Positions 9,675-18,658 of a stretch of 64,000 nt of DNA are shown here, piece by piece. The notes beneath the pieces are model-generated. The model ran no database searches. It had not been told where the DNA came from and saw nothing but the letters and a program-made list of their open reading frames with translations. Source of the DNA: Spirosoma telluris (lineage in GTDB: Bacteria > Bacteroidota > Bacteroidia > Cytophagales > Spirosomataceae); the NCBI GenBank assembly GCA_003259005.1, contig QLII01000001.1:6625001-6689000 (forward strand), read 5' to 3'. The first letter of the stretch is position 1. Every line of letters starts with the position of its first letter. A program made the position numbers and the translations under genes.

Positions 9675-10943
9675 ATGGTTTCTGATTCGACCGATTTGCT
9701 TCGATGCAAACAGCTTATTGAACGAAAACTCGACTGGGGAGCAAGCGAATCCTGGACAAGTGTCGATTTTGAAAATCTCCAGCAACGGATTCTGGACGAG
9801 ACAGGCGTTTCGTTGAGTGCGAGTACACTACGGCGGATCTGGGGCCGGGTCGATTACCAGCATTTGCCCAGCAATACGACCCTGAATACATTGGCCCAAT
9901 TTGCGGGCTACCCGGATTGGCGAACATTTATCAAGTCGCAGGTACTTTCCGACTTGCCGCCTACACCTGTTGAGCGATTAACTCGGGAGCCAGTTAAACA
10001 CGCCATAAATTGGGTGAGACTTAGCTGGATTGCGGGTCTTTTTATAACGATTGTCCTGATCGGCATCGTTGCGTTTGACCAGAAGCAGCCTCATCTAAAC
10101 ACAAATCAGTACAGCTTTAGCAGTAAGCCACTAACCCATAGCATTCCAAACTCGGTTATTTTTACCTATAATGCCTCTGCCTCACCTACCGATTCGGTTT
10201 ATATTCAACAATCCTGGAATCCGCGGTTACGAGCCTTAGTGGACAAAGACAGTCAAACGTATACGTCCATTTATTATGAACCGGGTTATTATCGGGCTAA
10301 ACTACTCGTTGGTAAGCAGATCGTTAAAGAGCATCCGCTACTGATTCCGACCAATGGCTGGCTTGGTACTATTGCTACTAAACCGGTGCCCGTTTACATG
10401 AAGCCAGATGAGTTTATCGGGCCAACTATGATGCGGCTGCCCGTGGCCGGAATCCAACAAAAAAATGTGCCTTTACAGCCTGAGGTTCCGCTGGTTAAGT
10501 ATTTCAATGTCGGCAATTTCGACCCTGTACCCTTAGCCGATTTTTCGTTTAGCAGCGACGTAAAAAATGAATATGGTGAGGGAGCGGCTGCCTGCCAACA
10601 GACCTGGATTGAACTGATAACCGACGACATGCCGATTACGATACCGCTTTGTACGAAGGGCTGTGTATCGGAGCTTACGCTACTGGATGGGTCGCACATG
10701 ATTTCTGGGAAAAAGACGGATTTATCCCGCTTTGGGGTTGACTACGCCAACTGGATAAACGTGTCTTGTAAGAGTGATGGACACAAACTCTATTACCACA
10801 TTAATGGTGAATTAGCCTACGAAGCAGCCCTACCCAAAAAGAAGGTAACTATTGTGGGGATTGCCTATGGTTTTAGAGGCACGGGAGCGGTGAGGAATAT
10901 TAATTTACAGGCAAATGACAAACAGGTGTTTCATGCCTTTTGA
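9675..10943 (+). CDS. Membrane protein: HTH-like N-terminus, one TM helix, lectin-like extracytoplasmic part
   Basis: This is a 422-residue protein of a type common in Cytophagales but with no function I can name. Residues about 1-85 are helical and resemble a DNA-binding domain (SLSASTLRRIWGRVDY is a plausible recognition helix), ending in a second helical element (TLNTLAQFAGYPDWRTFI). One transmembrane helix follows at about 113-132 (LSWIAGLFITIVLIGIVAF). Outside the membrane come a PKD-like beta domain (about 150-245) and a C-terminal jelly-roll, lectin/glucanase-like domain (about 285-418) with three nearby cysteines. The layout suggests a one-component signal transducer that senses an extracytoplasmic carbohydrate and acts on DNA; this is inference. 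It is divergent from the beta-helix gene, a possible target. Confidence 0.65.
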   Translation: MVSDSTDLLRCKQLIERKLDWGASESWTSVDFENLQQRILDETGVSLSASTLRRIWGRVDYQHLPSNTTLNTLAQFAGYPDWRTFIKSQVLSDLPPTPVERLTREPVKHAINWVRLSWIAGLFITIVLIGIVAFDQKQPHLNTNQYSFSSKPLTHSIPNSVIFTYNASASPTDSVYIQQSWNPRLRALVDKDSQTYTSIYYEPGYYRAKLLVGKQIVKEHPLLIPTNGWLGTIATKPVPVYMKPDEFIGPTMMRLPVAGIQQKNVPLQPEVPLVKYFNVGNFDPVPLADFSFSSDVKNEYGEGAAACQQTWIELITDDMPITIPLCTKGCVSELTLLDGSHMISGKKTDLSRFGVDYANWINVSCKSDGHKLYYHINGELAYEAALPKKKVTIVGIAYGFRGTGAVRNINLQANDKQVFHAF

Positions 10944-10958
10944 TGGGAGTGTGTCGTA

Positions 10959-10975
10959 CCGACCGGGACGGTCGG
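10959..10975. repeat. Short GC-rich hairpin, copy 1
   Basis: CCGACC and GGTCGG pair around the loop GGGAC. A near-identical copy with the same loop lies 42 bases downstream at 11001-11017. Both follow the stop of the gene at 9675-10943 and may be terminator-like or REP-like. Confidence 0.6.
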
Positions 10976-11000
10976 GTGAGAAACTATTGAGTACACACAT

Positions 11001-11017
11001 CCGATCGGGACGGTCGG
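11001..11017. repeat. Short GC-rich hairpin, copy 2
   Basis: This is the second copy of the 17-base hairpin with the GGGAC loop and one difference in the left arm (CCGATC). It sits 94 bases before the start of the Gfo/Idh/MocA gene. Confidence 0.6.
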
Positions 11018-11110
11018 CATTACAATTCCAAACAGGAAAAACCAAAGAAATATCTCCTGTCTGCCTTTTAGTTCTGTTCCCTAAATCCTGACTCTTTACG
11101 GTCTCTCCAG

Positions 11111-12450
11111 ATGAATCCATCACGTCGACAATTTCTCCAGAATTCTACCCAGCTAGCGGCCAGTGCGAGCTTGACGACGTTGCTTCCTGACGAAGTAATA
11201 GCCTCGCCCAGATTGTTCTCCGCTGCCGATACGGTATCCGTTGGCTTAATTGGCTGCAACAGCATGGGCTGGGCCGACCTGACATCGATGCTCAAGAATC
11301 CGGGCGTTCGGTGCATAGCCCTGTGCGACGTTGATCAGAATGTTCTCAATAAACGCGCAGCTGATCTGGCTAAATTGCCTTCAGTACAAGCATCCGGTCA
11401 GAAAGCGACACTTTATTCGGATTTTCGGAAGTTGCTGGAAAACAAAGACATCGATGCGGTAATTGTTGGCACGCCCGATCATTGGCATTGTCTGCCTACG
11501 GTCTATGCCTGTCAGGCGGGGAAAGATGTGTATGTCGAGAAACCGTTGGCCAATAGCATCGAAGAGTGCGATTTGATGGTAGCGGCTGCCCGTAAACACA
11601 AGCGGATAACCCAGGTTGGGCAATGGCAACGGAGTGGTCCACATTGGAAAAATGCCATCGACTATGTGCGTTCGGGGCAGATCGGTACAATTCGGACGGT
11701 GAAAACCTGGGCCTACATGCCCTACGGCAAAACGTTTCCGGTGGTGGCGAATGAACCTGTTCCCGCTGGGGTGGACTACGAAATGTGGCTCGGTCCCGCA
11801 CCAAAACGTCCGTTCAACCGCAACCGATTTCACGGAACATTCCGCTATTTCTGGGATTATGCTGGAGGACTCATGACCGATTGGGCGCACACATGGTCGA
11901 TATTGCCTTATGGGGTATGCAGGTAAGTACGCCCAAGTCAGTGGTATCTATGGGTGGTCGTTTTGCTTTCCCGAATCAGGATGGCGAAACACCCGATACG
12001 ATGCAGGTTCTCTACGATTACGGGAATTTCACGCTATCGTGGGATCAGTCGATCGGGATTGGTCGTGGCCCCTACGACCGCGATCATGGTGTAGCCTTCA
12101 TTGGTAACCTGGGTACCGTGGTCATTGATCGGGGAAAATGGGAAGTCCTGCCCGAAGTCGATGGTGGAAAATACCTGACTCCTGCCATGCCAACGCAGTA
12201 TGGGGATGGCAAAGATTTAGACCGACATACACTCAATTTCGTAGAGTGCATCCGAAGCCGTCAGCAAACGAATTGTCCGGTTAATGTAGGACGTAACGTA
12301 GCGGTACATGCGCAACTGGGCAATATGGCTCACCGGCTTGGGCAAAAGCTGTTCTGGGACGATGCCAAAAGTGCTGTCACCAGTGATCAGAAAGCAAATG
12401 ACTTAGTAAAAGCGCATTACAACAGTCCGTGGAGTTTACCCGTAGTTTGA
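11111..12450 (+). CDS. Tat-exported Gfo/Idh/MocA family oxidoreductase (frameshifted)
   Basis: The N-terminus carries a twin-arginine signal (SRRQFL at residues 4-9). An NAD(P)-binding Rossmann domain follows (VGLIGCNSMGWADL; ALCDVDQ), then the family motif CQAGKDVYVEKPLANS with the conserved Lys. One G is missing in GGG at 11883-11885. Restoring it gives a 446-residue protein that continues as GAHMVDIALWGMQVSTP to the stop at 12450. Family members dehydrogenate or rearrange sugars and inositols; Bacteroidota export many of them to the periplasm with a tightly bound cofactor. The Nif3-like gene starts 59 bases downstream on the same strand and is probably in the same operon. The substrate is unknown. 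Confidence 0.85.
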
Positions 12451-12509
12451 GAAATTGTACCCGCGAGCTTTAGCCCGTGTTGGGTATATCCCCCCAATAA
12501 ACACAAAAC

Positions 12510-13412
12510 ATGAAGAACGGAAGACGAGAATTTGTTTCTACCCTGACTAAAGCGGTCGGCACATCCATGCTCATGAATACCCGCGGTTTGAGTCAGGCCG
12601 AACAAGTGTGGCTTAGTCAGGACTCAATTACGGTTGGTCAGGTGATGGACCTGATTCTTAAAACGATTCCCAATGCGCCGTTTCCTAAAACGGTCGATAC
12701 ATTAAAATCGGGCAATGCCTCCCAGAAAGTGACGGGCATTGTGTCGACTATGTTTGCCACAGTGGAGGTGATCGAAAAAACCATTGCCGCCGGAGCGAAC
12801 TTCATCATCGCCCACGAACCGACGTTTTACAACCATTTGGACGATACCGATTGGTTGCAAAACGATCCTGTTTTTCGCCATAAGCATGACTTGCTAACCA
12901 AGAATGGCATTGCCCTCTGGCGATTCCATGACTATTGGCATTCGCACCGGCCCGACGGAATTCAGACAGGAATGCTGACCACCTTAGGCTGGGAGAAATA
13001 TGCCGATGCGCAGGATGCCCATATCGTTACGCTACCGGCCACACCGTTAAGTCAGCTTATTACCCATGTAAAAGGGAAGCTGGGCATCAAACAAGTACGG
13101 GTCGTTGGCGATACGTCACAGACTTGTCAGCGGGTTTTGCTTATGCCGGGCGCTGCGGGTGGCCGAAGTCAGATAACGGCTATTGAGAAAGTGAAACCCG
13201 ATGTTATTTTCTGCGGAGAGTCCAGCGAGTGGGAAACGCCCGAATACGTTCGGGATGCGCGTCGGCAGGGGCAGAAATTGTCGCTGGTCATCATGGGCCA
13301 CATCATGAGTGAAGCCGCGGGTATGGAATGGCTGGTCCCCTGGCTAAAACCGAAACTGCCTGGAATGAAAATAACTTACATCCCATCCGGCAATCCATTT
13401 ACTTACGAGTGA
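12510..13412 (+). CDS. Nif3-like dinuclear metal-centre family protein with Tat-type signal
   Basis: This 300-residue protein begins with GRREFVSTL, a twin-arginine-like signal. Nif3/DUF34 features follow: KVTGIVSTMFATVEVIEKT, the metal-ligand segment FIIAHEPTFYNHLDD with His and Glu, and a C-terminal segment with GESSEWETPEY and IMGHIMSEAAGMEW. Cytosolic Nif3 proteins are hexamers with a two-metal site; their reaction is still debated (GTP cyclohydrolase I-like and metal-chaperone roles have been proposed). An exported copy beside an exported oxidoreductase is unusual and suggests a hydrolytic or metal-dependent step on the same substrate; this is inference. Confidence 0.75.
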   Translation: MKNGRREFVSTLTKAVGTSMLMNTRGLSQAEQVWLSQDSITVGQVMDLILKTIPNAPFPKTVDTLKSGNASQKVTGIVSTMFATVEVIEKTIAAGANFIIAHEPTFYNHLDDTDWLQNDPVFRHKHDLLTKNGIALWRFHDYWHSHRPDGIQTGMLTTLGWEKYADAQDAHIVTLPATPLSQLITHVKGKLGIKQVRVVGDTSQTCQRVLLMPGAAGGRSQITAIEKVKPDVIFCGESSEWETPEYVRDARRQGQKLSLVIMGHIMSEAAGMEWLVPWLKPKLPGMKITYIPSGNPFTYE

Positions 13413-13413
13413 G

Positions 13414-13524
13414 AATAGAACGCTGATTTTTATGATTGATAAGATAGGTTATGATTTTGCGGAGGTGCTTCTGACTTGTTGAATCATACCTAAATCATAC
13501 GGATCATAAAATCAGCGTTCTATT
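13414..13524. repeat. Inverted repeat between convergent genes, 17-bp perfect arms
   Basis: Arms 13414-13430 and 13508-13524 are exact reverse complements. The pairing continues imperfectly inward (ATGAT/ATCAT with a one-base slip) across a long loop. It fills the gap between the convergent Nif3-like and YifB genes and could serve as a bidirectional terminator. Confidence 0.8.
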
Positions 13525-13530
13525 GTTGAA

Positions 13531-15072
13531 TTACCCTGCCCAATTTTCCCGGTCCAGGCTTCGGTACTGGATGGCTTCGGCGAGGTGTTCGATTTTGATC
13601 TCTTCGGAACCTGCCAGATCGGCAATGGTGCGTGACACTTTCAGAATGCGGTCGTAAGCACGGGCGGATAAACCCAGGCGTTCCATCGCCGTTCGGAGTA
13701 AGGCACGTCCTGCGTCGCTAATGATGCACACTTCTTTCACCATCTGCGAGGGCATCATGGCGTTGCTGTAAATACCCGGTTGGTCGGCGAAGCGTATCGT
13801 TTGTCGTTCGCGTGCTTTGATGACTCGTTCACGGATCACCTCGCTGGGTTCGGCGGGTCGGTTGGCGGTCATCTGATCGAAGGAAACGGGCGTAACCTCA
13901 ACATGCAAATCAATTCGGTCGAGCAATGGACCGCTAATTTTGGCCAGATATTTCTGAACGACACCCGGTCCGCAGACACACTCTTTCTCGGGGTGATTGT
14001 AATACCCGCAGGGGCAGGGATTCATGCTGGCGATGAGCATAAAACTGGCGGGGAACTCAACGGCCCACTTTGCCCGTGAAATACTTACCTTTCGGTCTTC
14101 GAGCGGCTGACGCATCACTTCCAGTGCCGAACGTTTGAACTCAGGTAGTTCATCTAAAAACAAGACGCCATTGTGGGCTAATGAAATCTCGCCTGGTTGT
14201 GGGAAACTGCCACCGCCAACCAAAGCTGCGTCTGAAATCGTGTGATGGGGAGCTCTGTAGGGCCGGGTAGCAATCAGGTTGGCACGAGCGCCAAGCTTGC
14301 CCGCTACTGAATGAATCTTGGTTGTCTCTAGCGCTTCCTGTAAGGTAAGCGGGGGTAAAATACTGGGCAACCGTTTGGCCAGCATGGTTTTACCGGCACC
14401 CGGCGGGCCAATCATAATGACGTTATGACCACCAGCAGCCGCTATTTCCATCGCCCGTTTAATATTCTCCTGTCCCTGCACATGTGAGAAATCGACTTCA
14501 TACGCATTAATCTGGCTCATGAACAGATCGCGGGTGTCGCTCGTTAACGGCTCAATGTCTTTTTTGCCCTCGAAAAACTCGACGGCGTCCTGCATGGTTT
14601 TTACGCCAATGACATCTAAATTATTGACGATAGCGGCTTCCTGTGCATTTTCGGTAGGCAGAACAAAGCCCTTATAGCCCTGTTTCCGCGCTTCGATGGC
14701 AATCGGCAGTACGCCTTTGATGGGTCGCAATGTACCATCGAGGGCCAGCTCGCCCATGATTACATAATCTTCCAGACTACGGGTGGTTGTGATCTGTTCC
14801 GACGCCTGCAAAACACAAAGTCCGATTGGCAGGTCGTAGGCTGAGCCTTCTTTTCGGATGTCGGCAGGAGCGAGGTTGACCACAACTTTCTGGCGGGGCA
14901 TCCGGTAGCCAAAGAATTTCAGCGAAGCTTCAACGCGCTGTTCACTTTCTTTAACCGCGCTATCGGGCAACCCAACCAAATGAAAATGCAAGCCCTGAGC
15001 AACGACAACTTCAATGGTAATAATACTGGCATTGACGCCGTATACGGCCGCACCGAATGTTTTGGCTAACAT
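13531..15072 (-). CDS. YifB/ComM family Mg-chelatase-like AAA+ ATPase
   Basis: This is a 513-residue protein, the usual length for the family. An N-terminal Lon-protease-like ChlI domain is at about 1-180. The AAA+ core has Walker A GPPGAGKT near residue 220, Walker B LFLDELPEF and the arginine-finger region. A cysteine cluster typical of YifB (NPCPCGYYNHPEKECVCGP) follows, then the C-terminal Mg-chelatase domain. In other bacteria the ComM orthologue is a hexameric helicase that promotes branch migration of incoming DNA during natural transformation. It starts at ATG 15072, 70 bases downstream of the rsmH stop on the same strand. Confidence 0.92.
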   Translation of the reverse strand: MLAKTFGAAVYGVNASIITIEVVVAQGLHFHLVGLPDSAVKESEQRVEASLKFFGYRMPRQKVVVNLAPADIRKEGSAYDLPIGLCVLQASEQITTTRSLEDYVIMGELALDGTLRPIKGVLPIAIEARKQGYKGFVLPTENAQEAAIVNNLDVIGVKTMQDAVEFFEGKKDIEPLTSDTRDLFMSQINAYEVDFSHVQGQENIKRAMEIAAAGGHNVIMIGPPGAGKTMLAKRLPSILPPLTLQEALETTKIHSVAGKLGARANLIATRPYRAPHHTISDAALVGGGSFPQPGEISLAHNGVLFLDELPEFKRSALEVMRQPLEDRKVSISRAKWAVEFPASFMLIASMNPCPCGYYNHPEKECVCGPGVVQKYLAKISGPLLDRIDLHVEVTPVSFDQMTANRPAEPSEVIRERVIKARERQTIRFADQPGIYSNAMMPSQMVKEVCIISDAGRALLRTAMERLGLSARAYDRILKVSRTIADLAGSEEIKIEHLAEAIQYRSLDRENWAG

Positions 15073-15142
15073 AAACTAGTAAACAAATTAATGGAAAACG
15101 TGTCAAAACTAAAGAGACGTTCCTCAATAAAAAAACACCTTC

Positions 15143-16048
15143 TCAAATCTTCTCCGCAATTCTGAGCTTGGCGCTTCGGGCGCGGGGGTTGCGGGCAATC
15201 TCATCGGGAGTTGCTTCGATGGGTTTGCGGGTTACAGCTTGTAAGGGTTTGATGTCATTGCCGAATAAATCCTTCTCTACCTCTCCCTGAAATTTACCTT
15301 TGTTAATGAAATTTTTCACCAACCGATCTTCGAGCGAGTGGTAGGACATAACCACCAATCGTCCACCCGGTTTCAGAATATCAGGCACCTGTTCCAGAAA
15401 CTCCTCCAGTGCCTGTAATTCTTCGTTTACTTCAATCCGTAACGCCTGGAAAACCTGCGCAAAATACTTGTTTTCCTTACCGCGTGGCGCATAGCGCTGG
15501 AGAGCTGCTTTTAGGTCGTTAACGGTTTTTAAAGGGCGATTCGAGCGGGCCGATACCAGTGCGGCAGCGGCCGTGCGAGCGTTGGTAATCTCACCATACA
15601 TGCCCAGAATCCGGTGCAGCTCAGGTTCTGAATACTCATTGACAACCTGCCGGGCAGTGCGGTCGGCATTCTGGTTCATCCGCATGTCGAGGTCGGCGTC
15701 GAAGCGGGTCGAGAAACCGCGTTCGGGTGTGTCGATCTGGTGAGACGAAATGCCTAAATCCGCCAGAATACCATCCACCTTCTCGGCTTTGTAGAGTCGA
15801 AGGTAGCGTTTGATATTGCGAAAGTTCGAGGCCACGAATGTCAGGCGTGGATCAGCAAGAGCCTGGGCATTGGCGCGCGCATCGACATCCTGATCGAAGC
15901 CGAAGAGTTTGCCTCCGTCGAGTTGATTCAGGATTTCGCGGCTATGCCCTCCGCCACCAAACGTAATGTCAACGTAGGTGCCACCGGGTTGCAAATTAAG
16001 CCCATCAATGCAGGCTTGTAATAAAACAGGTTCGTGATATTGAGTCAT
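15143..16048 (-). CDS. rsmH: 16S rRNA (cytosine1402-N4)-methyltransferase RsmH
   Basis: This is a 301-residue class I methyltransferase. Its AdoMet-binding segment is YVDITFGGGGHSREIL, followed by the family signatures ILADLGISSHQIDTPERGFS and MRMNQNADRTARQVVNEYSE, and by APRGKENKYFAQVFQALRIEVN. RsmH methylates C1402 of 16S rRNA in the decoding centre. In many bacteria it follows mraZ at the head of the division and cell wall cluster, but here neither mraZ nor ftsI/mur genes are adjacent. The N-terminus MTQYHEPVLL is canonical. Confidence 0.95.
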   Translation of the reverse strand: MTQYHEPVLLQACIDGLNLQPGGTYVDITFGGGGHSREILNQLDGGKLFGFDQDVDARANAQALADPRLTFVASNFRNIKRYLRLYKAEKVDGILADLGISSHQIDTPERGFSTRFDADLDMRMNQNADRTARQVVNEYSEPELHRILGMYGEITNARTAAAALVSARSNRPLKTVNDLKAALQRYAPRGKENKYFAQVFQALRIEVNEELQALEEFLEQVPDILKPGGRLVVMSYHSLEDRLVKNFINKGKFQGEVEKDLFGNDIKPLQAVTRKPIEATPDEIARNPRARSAKLRIAEKI

Positions 16049-16111
16049 TTATAGGCCAGATATAGCCAAGGCTTTTGTTAGTATATATTGTTATTTAAAT
16101 GTGTTGTGATC

Positions 16112-17173
16112 TCAACGACTTAAGGGAATAATTGCTCTCAAATTGGCCAAAGGAAGAACCTTAATGGAACTATCATAAATTGTGTTGGCCAAAGGTGAAT
16201 AGTGTATTTCTGCCGAAATAATTTTTTTATAGCTTACTCCAACACCCGTATCAAGTGCTGTAAACATTGAGGATAGCCCTGTATAGACTTTTCCCTGAAT
16301 AGAGCCACGGCCAAAATATCGACCTCCATAAATGCCAAATTGTAGGCCCGTTTTAACCAAAGATGATGGGGCTGTATTGGTAGTACCAACATCCATCATG
16401 ATAAAAAGATTATGGAACTGTCTTGGCAATAACACTTGCATCGTAATGCCATAAACTTGTGACTTGCCTTCTGTATTCTGCCAATGTGATACAAAAGCGC
16501 CGATGCCCAGAATTGGTTTATCTGTTTTTTTCTGTTCCAGATAGATTTTAGAATCAATTCGGCAAAAGGAGAGATATTGCTTTAATGTCGTGATAAGACT
16601 GTGTTCGGAATAATTAGTACCATTGGTATTTAATGTGGGACATTCATATAAAATAGTTTTTAATGTTCTTCGAAAAACCGGATCTGTAAAATTGTAGTTC
16701 AGCTCTCTACGGTTTATTACCACATGGATATCTTCCAGCAGCACTAACGAATCGTACTTAGCGATAAGAAAACGGGTCTTGGCCTCCTTGTCAAAAAGCT
16801 TATAGAGTTTTACTGGATTACTATCCAGCATGAGTTCGGCCAGGAAATAGGTTGAATCAATATGGTCAACCACGTTACCTCCTATTTCTATTGGATTTTT
16901 AGTGTAGTAAGGCATCCCTATATACAAACCCTCATACACAGGCCCATCTTTAATGACAAGTTTTTGTATGCTTTTGAGAGGGATTGGACGAGTTGAGCCT
17001 AGCGAGTCTCTGCTGAATTCTATGTAATCGGGATTGATACTCCAATCGTAATAGCGAACAGTACCTGATACGGTTTTCTCGCTGCGGTCAGTTAAAAAAG
17101 CTGGCCGGTTATGATATTGGCCAAATAAATATACTGGTAAAAAACAGAATAAAATTGCGAAAAATAGACGCAT
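16112..17173 (-). CDS. Secreted or outer-membrane protein of unknown function
   Basis: The start is set at ATG 17173, which gives a clear signal peptide (MRLFFAILFCFLPVYLFGQ) and 353 residues; an in-frame start 26 codons further up lacks a signal-like beginning. The protein has a beta-rich N-terminal half with short Ser/Asp-containing strands. Its C-terminal part alternates aromatic and glycine residues (LQFGIYGGRYFGRGSIQGKV) as in an outer-membrane beta barrel. I do not recognise a named family. It lies 64 bases upstream of rsmH on the same strand and is divergent from the TlpA-like gene. Confidence 0.6.
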   Translation of the reverse strand: MRLFFAILFCFLPVYLFGQYHNRPAFLTDRSEKTVSGTVRYYDWSINPDYIEFSRDSLGSTRPIPLKSIQKLVIKDGPVYEGLYIGMPYYTKNPIEIGGNVVDHIDSTYFLAELMLDSNPVKLYKLFDKEAKTRFLIAKYDSLVLLEDIHVVINRRELNYNFTDPVFRRTLKTILYECPTLNTNGTNYSEHSLITTLKQYLSFCRIDSKIYLEQKKTDKPILGIGAFVSHWQNTEGKSQVYGITMQVLLPRQFHNLFIMMDVGTTNTAPSSLVKTGLQFGIYGGRYFGRGSIQGKVYTGLSSMFTALDTGVGVSYKKIISAEIHYSPLANTIYDSSIKVLPLANLRAIIPLSR

Positions 17174-17283
17174 TGAAGAAATTAAATGGAGGTGGGGGCA
17201 GAAAACAACTAATTTGAGAAATAACACGTTTTGAGGAAGGAAATTATACAAAGCTATTAAATAGGGTCTATCTCACAAATTCA

Positions 17284-18540
17284 ATGAATTATAAAATTGG
17301 TATAGTTGCAGGTATAGTTTGCATGTCCATTTCGGCCTGCTTTGGCCAAACGTCAACTATCAAGCCAGGTCAATATCGGGCCGTTCTGAAAACCCGTGGG
17401 GGCGACCTGCCGTTTGGGTTAGATATTAAGCCCGCTACAAATAATCCTAAAACCTACACAGTGTTCGCCTTAAATGGCAGCGAACGACTTCCAATGGATG
17501 CTGCCACTGTTGAAGGTGATTCCTTACGGATACCAATGGCCTTGTTTGAGTCAGAATTAGTTGCAAAGATAGACGGGAATACGCTCCGGGGTGTATATCG
17601 CCGACGGCGAGTTGCTTTACCACCGCAAACGCTACCGTTTGAAGCCCAGTATGGCGTGACCTATCGTTTTACACCTAAAGAAGAAACCACTACTTCAGCA
17701 ACGACCAACCTAACCGGCAAATGGGCAACTGATTTCGGTAGTAAAACAGGAAAGGTCGATACGGTGAACGCAGTGGGGGTATTCGATCAAAAAGGCAGTC
17801 GTCTGAGTGGTACATTTTTGACGCCAACCGGCGATTATCGTTATCTGTCGGGGAGCGTTGTTGGCGACAGCCTGTTTTTGTCCTGTTTCGATGGTTCGCA
17901 TGTGTACTTATTTAAGGCCAGACATGATCCAGCCACCAAAACACTCAAGGGAGGTTTATGGGCAGGTATTGCGGGCTACGAGGACTGGGCTGCGCGTTTT
18001 GACCCCAAGGCTGAACTGCCTGATCCAGCCAAACTCACCTACCTGAAACCAGGCTCAAAAACTCTCAAGGCTTCCTTTCCAGAACCCAATGGGAACGTCG
18101 TTTCACTGGCCGATGCGCGGTTTAAAAATAAAGTAACTATTGTGCAGATCATGGGTTCATGGTGCCCGAATTGCATGGATGAGACGAATTTCATGAGCCC
18201 CTGGTACAAAAAGAATAAACAGCGGGGTATTGAAGTGGTTGGCTTGTCGTTTGAGCGCTCACCAGAAATGGCTGTATCGGGCCCTAAGATCGAACGGATG
18301 AAGCAACGCTTCAAGATTGATTACCCGATTGTGCTGGCTGGAACAAACGACAAAGCGCAGGCATCTAAAGCATTGCCCGATCTGAATGCCGTCGTCGCCT
18401 TTCCAACTACCATCTTCATCGACAAAAAAGGCCAGGTACGACACATCCATACGGGCTTCTCCGGCCCCGGTACCGGCAAATACTACGACCAGTACATCGA
18501 GGAGTTTAACCGACTTGTAGATAAGTTGGTAAGCGAGTAG
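17284..18540 (+). CDS. TlpA-like periplasmic thioredoxin-fold disulfide reductase
   Basis: This is a 418-residue protein with an N-terminal signal (MNYKIGIVAGIVCMSISACFG), where Cys19 could also be a lipoprotein cysteine. A beta-rich N-terminal region of about 240 residues includes a repeated element (LTGKWATDFG; LSGTFLTPTGDYRYL). The C-terminal TlpA/AhpC-TSA thioredoxin domain has the active-site motif WCPNC at about 293-297 and the cis-Pro segment AFPTTIFIDKKG. The family reduces disulfides in the periplasm, often for cytochrome c maturation or for membrane-protein repair. The partner is not visible in this window. Confidence 0.85.
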   Translation: MNYKIGIVAGIVCMSISACFGQTSTIKPGQYRAVLKTRGGDLPFGLDIKPATNNPKTYTVFALNGSERLPMDAATVEGDSLRIPMALFESELVAKIDGNTLRGVYRRRRVALPPQTLPFEAQYGVTYRFTPKEETTTSATTNLTGKWATDFGSKTGKVDTVNAVGVFDQKGSRLSGTFLTPTGDYRYLSGSVVGDSLFLSCFDGSHVYLFKARHDPATKTLKGGLWAGIAGYEDWAARFDPKAELPDPAKLTYLKPGSKTLKASFPEPNGNVVSLADARFKNKVTIVQIMGSWCPNCMDETNFMSPWYKKNKQRGIEVVGLSFERSPEMAVSGPKIERMKQRFKIDYPIVLAGTNDKAQASKALPDLNAVVAFPTTIFIDKKGQVRHIHTGFSGPGTGKYYDQYIEEFNRLVDKLVSE

Positions 18541-18594
18541 TGGAGTGAGTGGAGTAGGTCAAGCGGCACGAATCCACCTACTTCACTCACTCCA
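18541..18594. repeat. Inverted repeat, 19-bp arms with one mismatch
   Basis: Arms 18541-18559 and 18576-18594 start directly after the TlpA-like stop codon. The single mismatch would be a G-U pair in RNA. The left arm has no C. It probably works as a terminator for the preceding gene. Confidence 0.8.
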
Positions 18595-18610
18595 CCAATT
18601 ACACAAAACC

Positions 18611-18624
18611 GTATGCACGCATAC
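18611..18624. promoter_or_regulatory. Candidate MarR operator palindrome GTATGC-AC-GCATAC
   Basis: This 14-base palindrome has six-base arms around AC and lies 35 bases upstream of the marR-like start codon at 18659. Its position between the terminator and the gene fits an autoregulatory operator of the MarR protein, which probably also controls the adjoining beta-oxidation gene. Confidence 0.45.
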
Positions 18625-18658
18625 TATTTTTCCGAAAAAGTGGTAGATTTACATCCAG

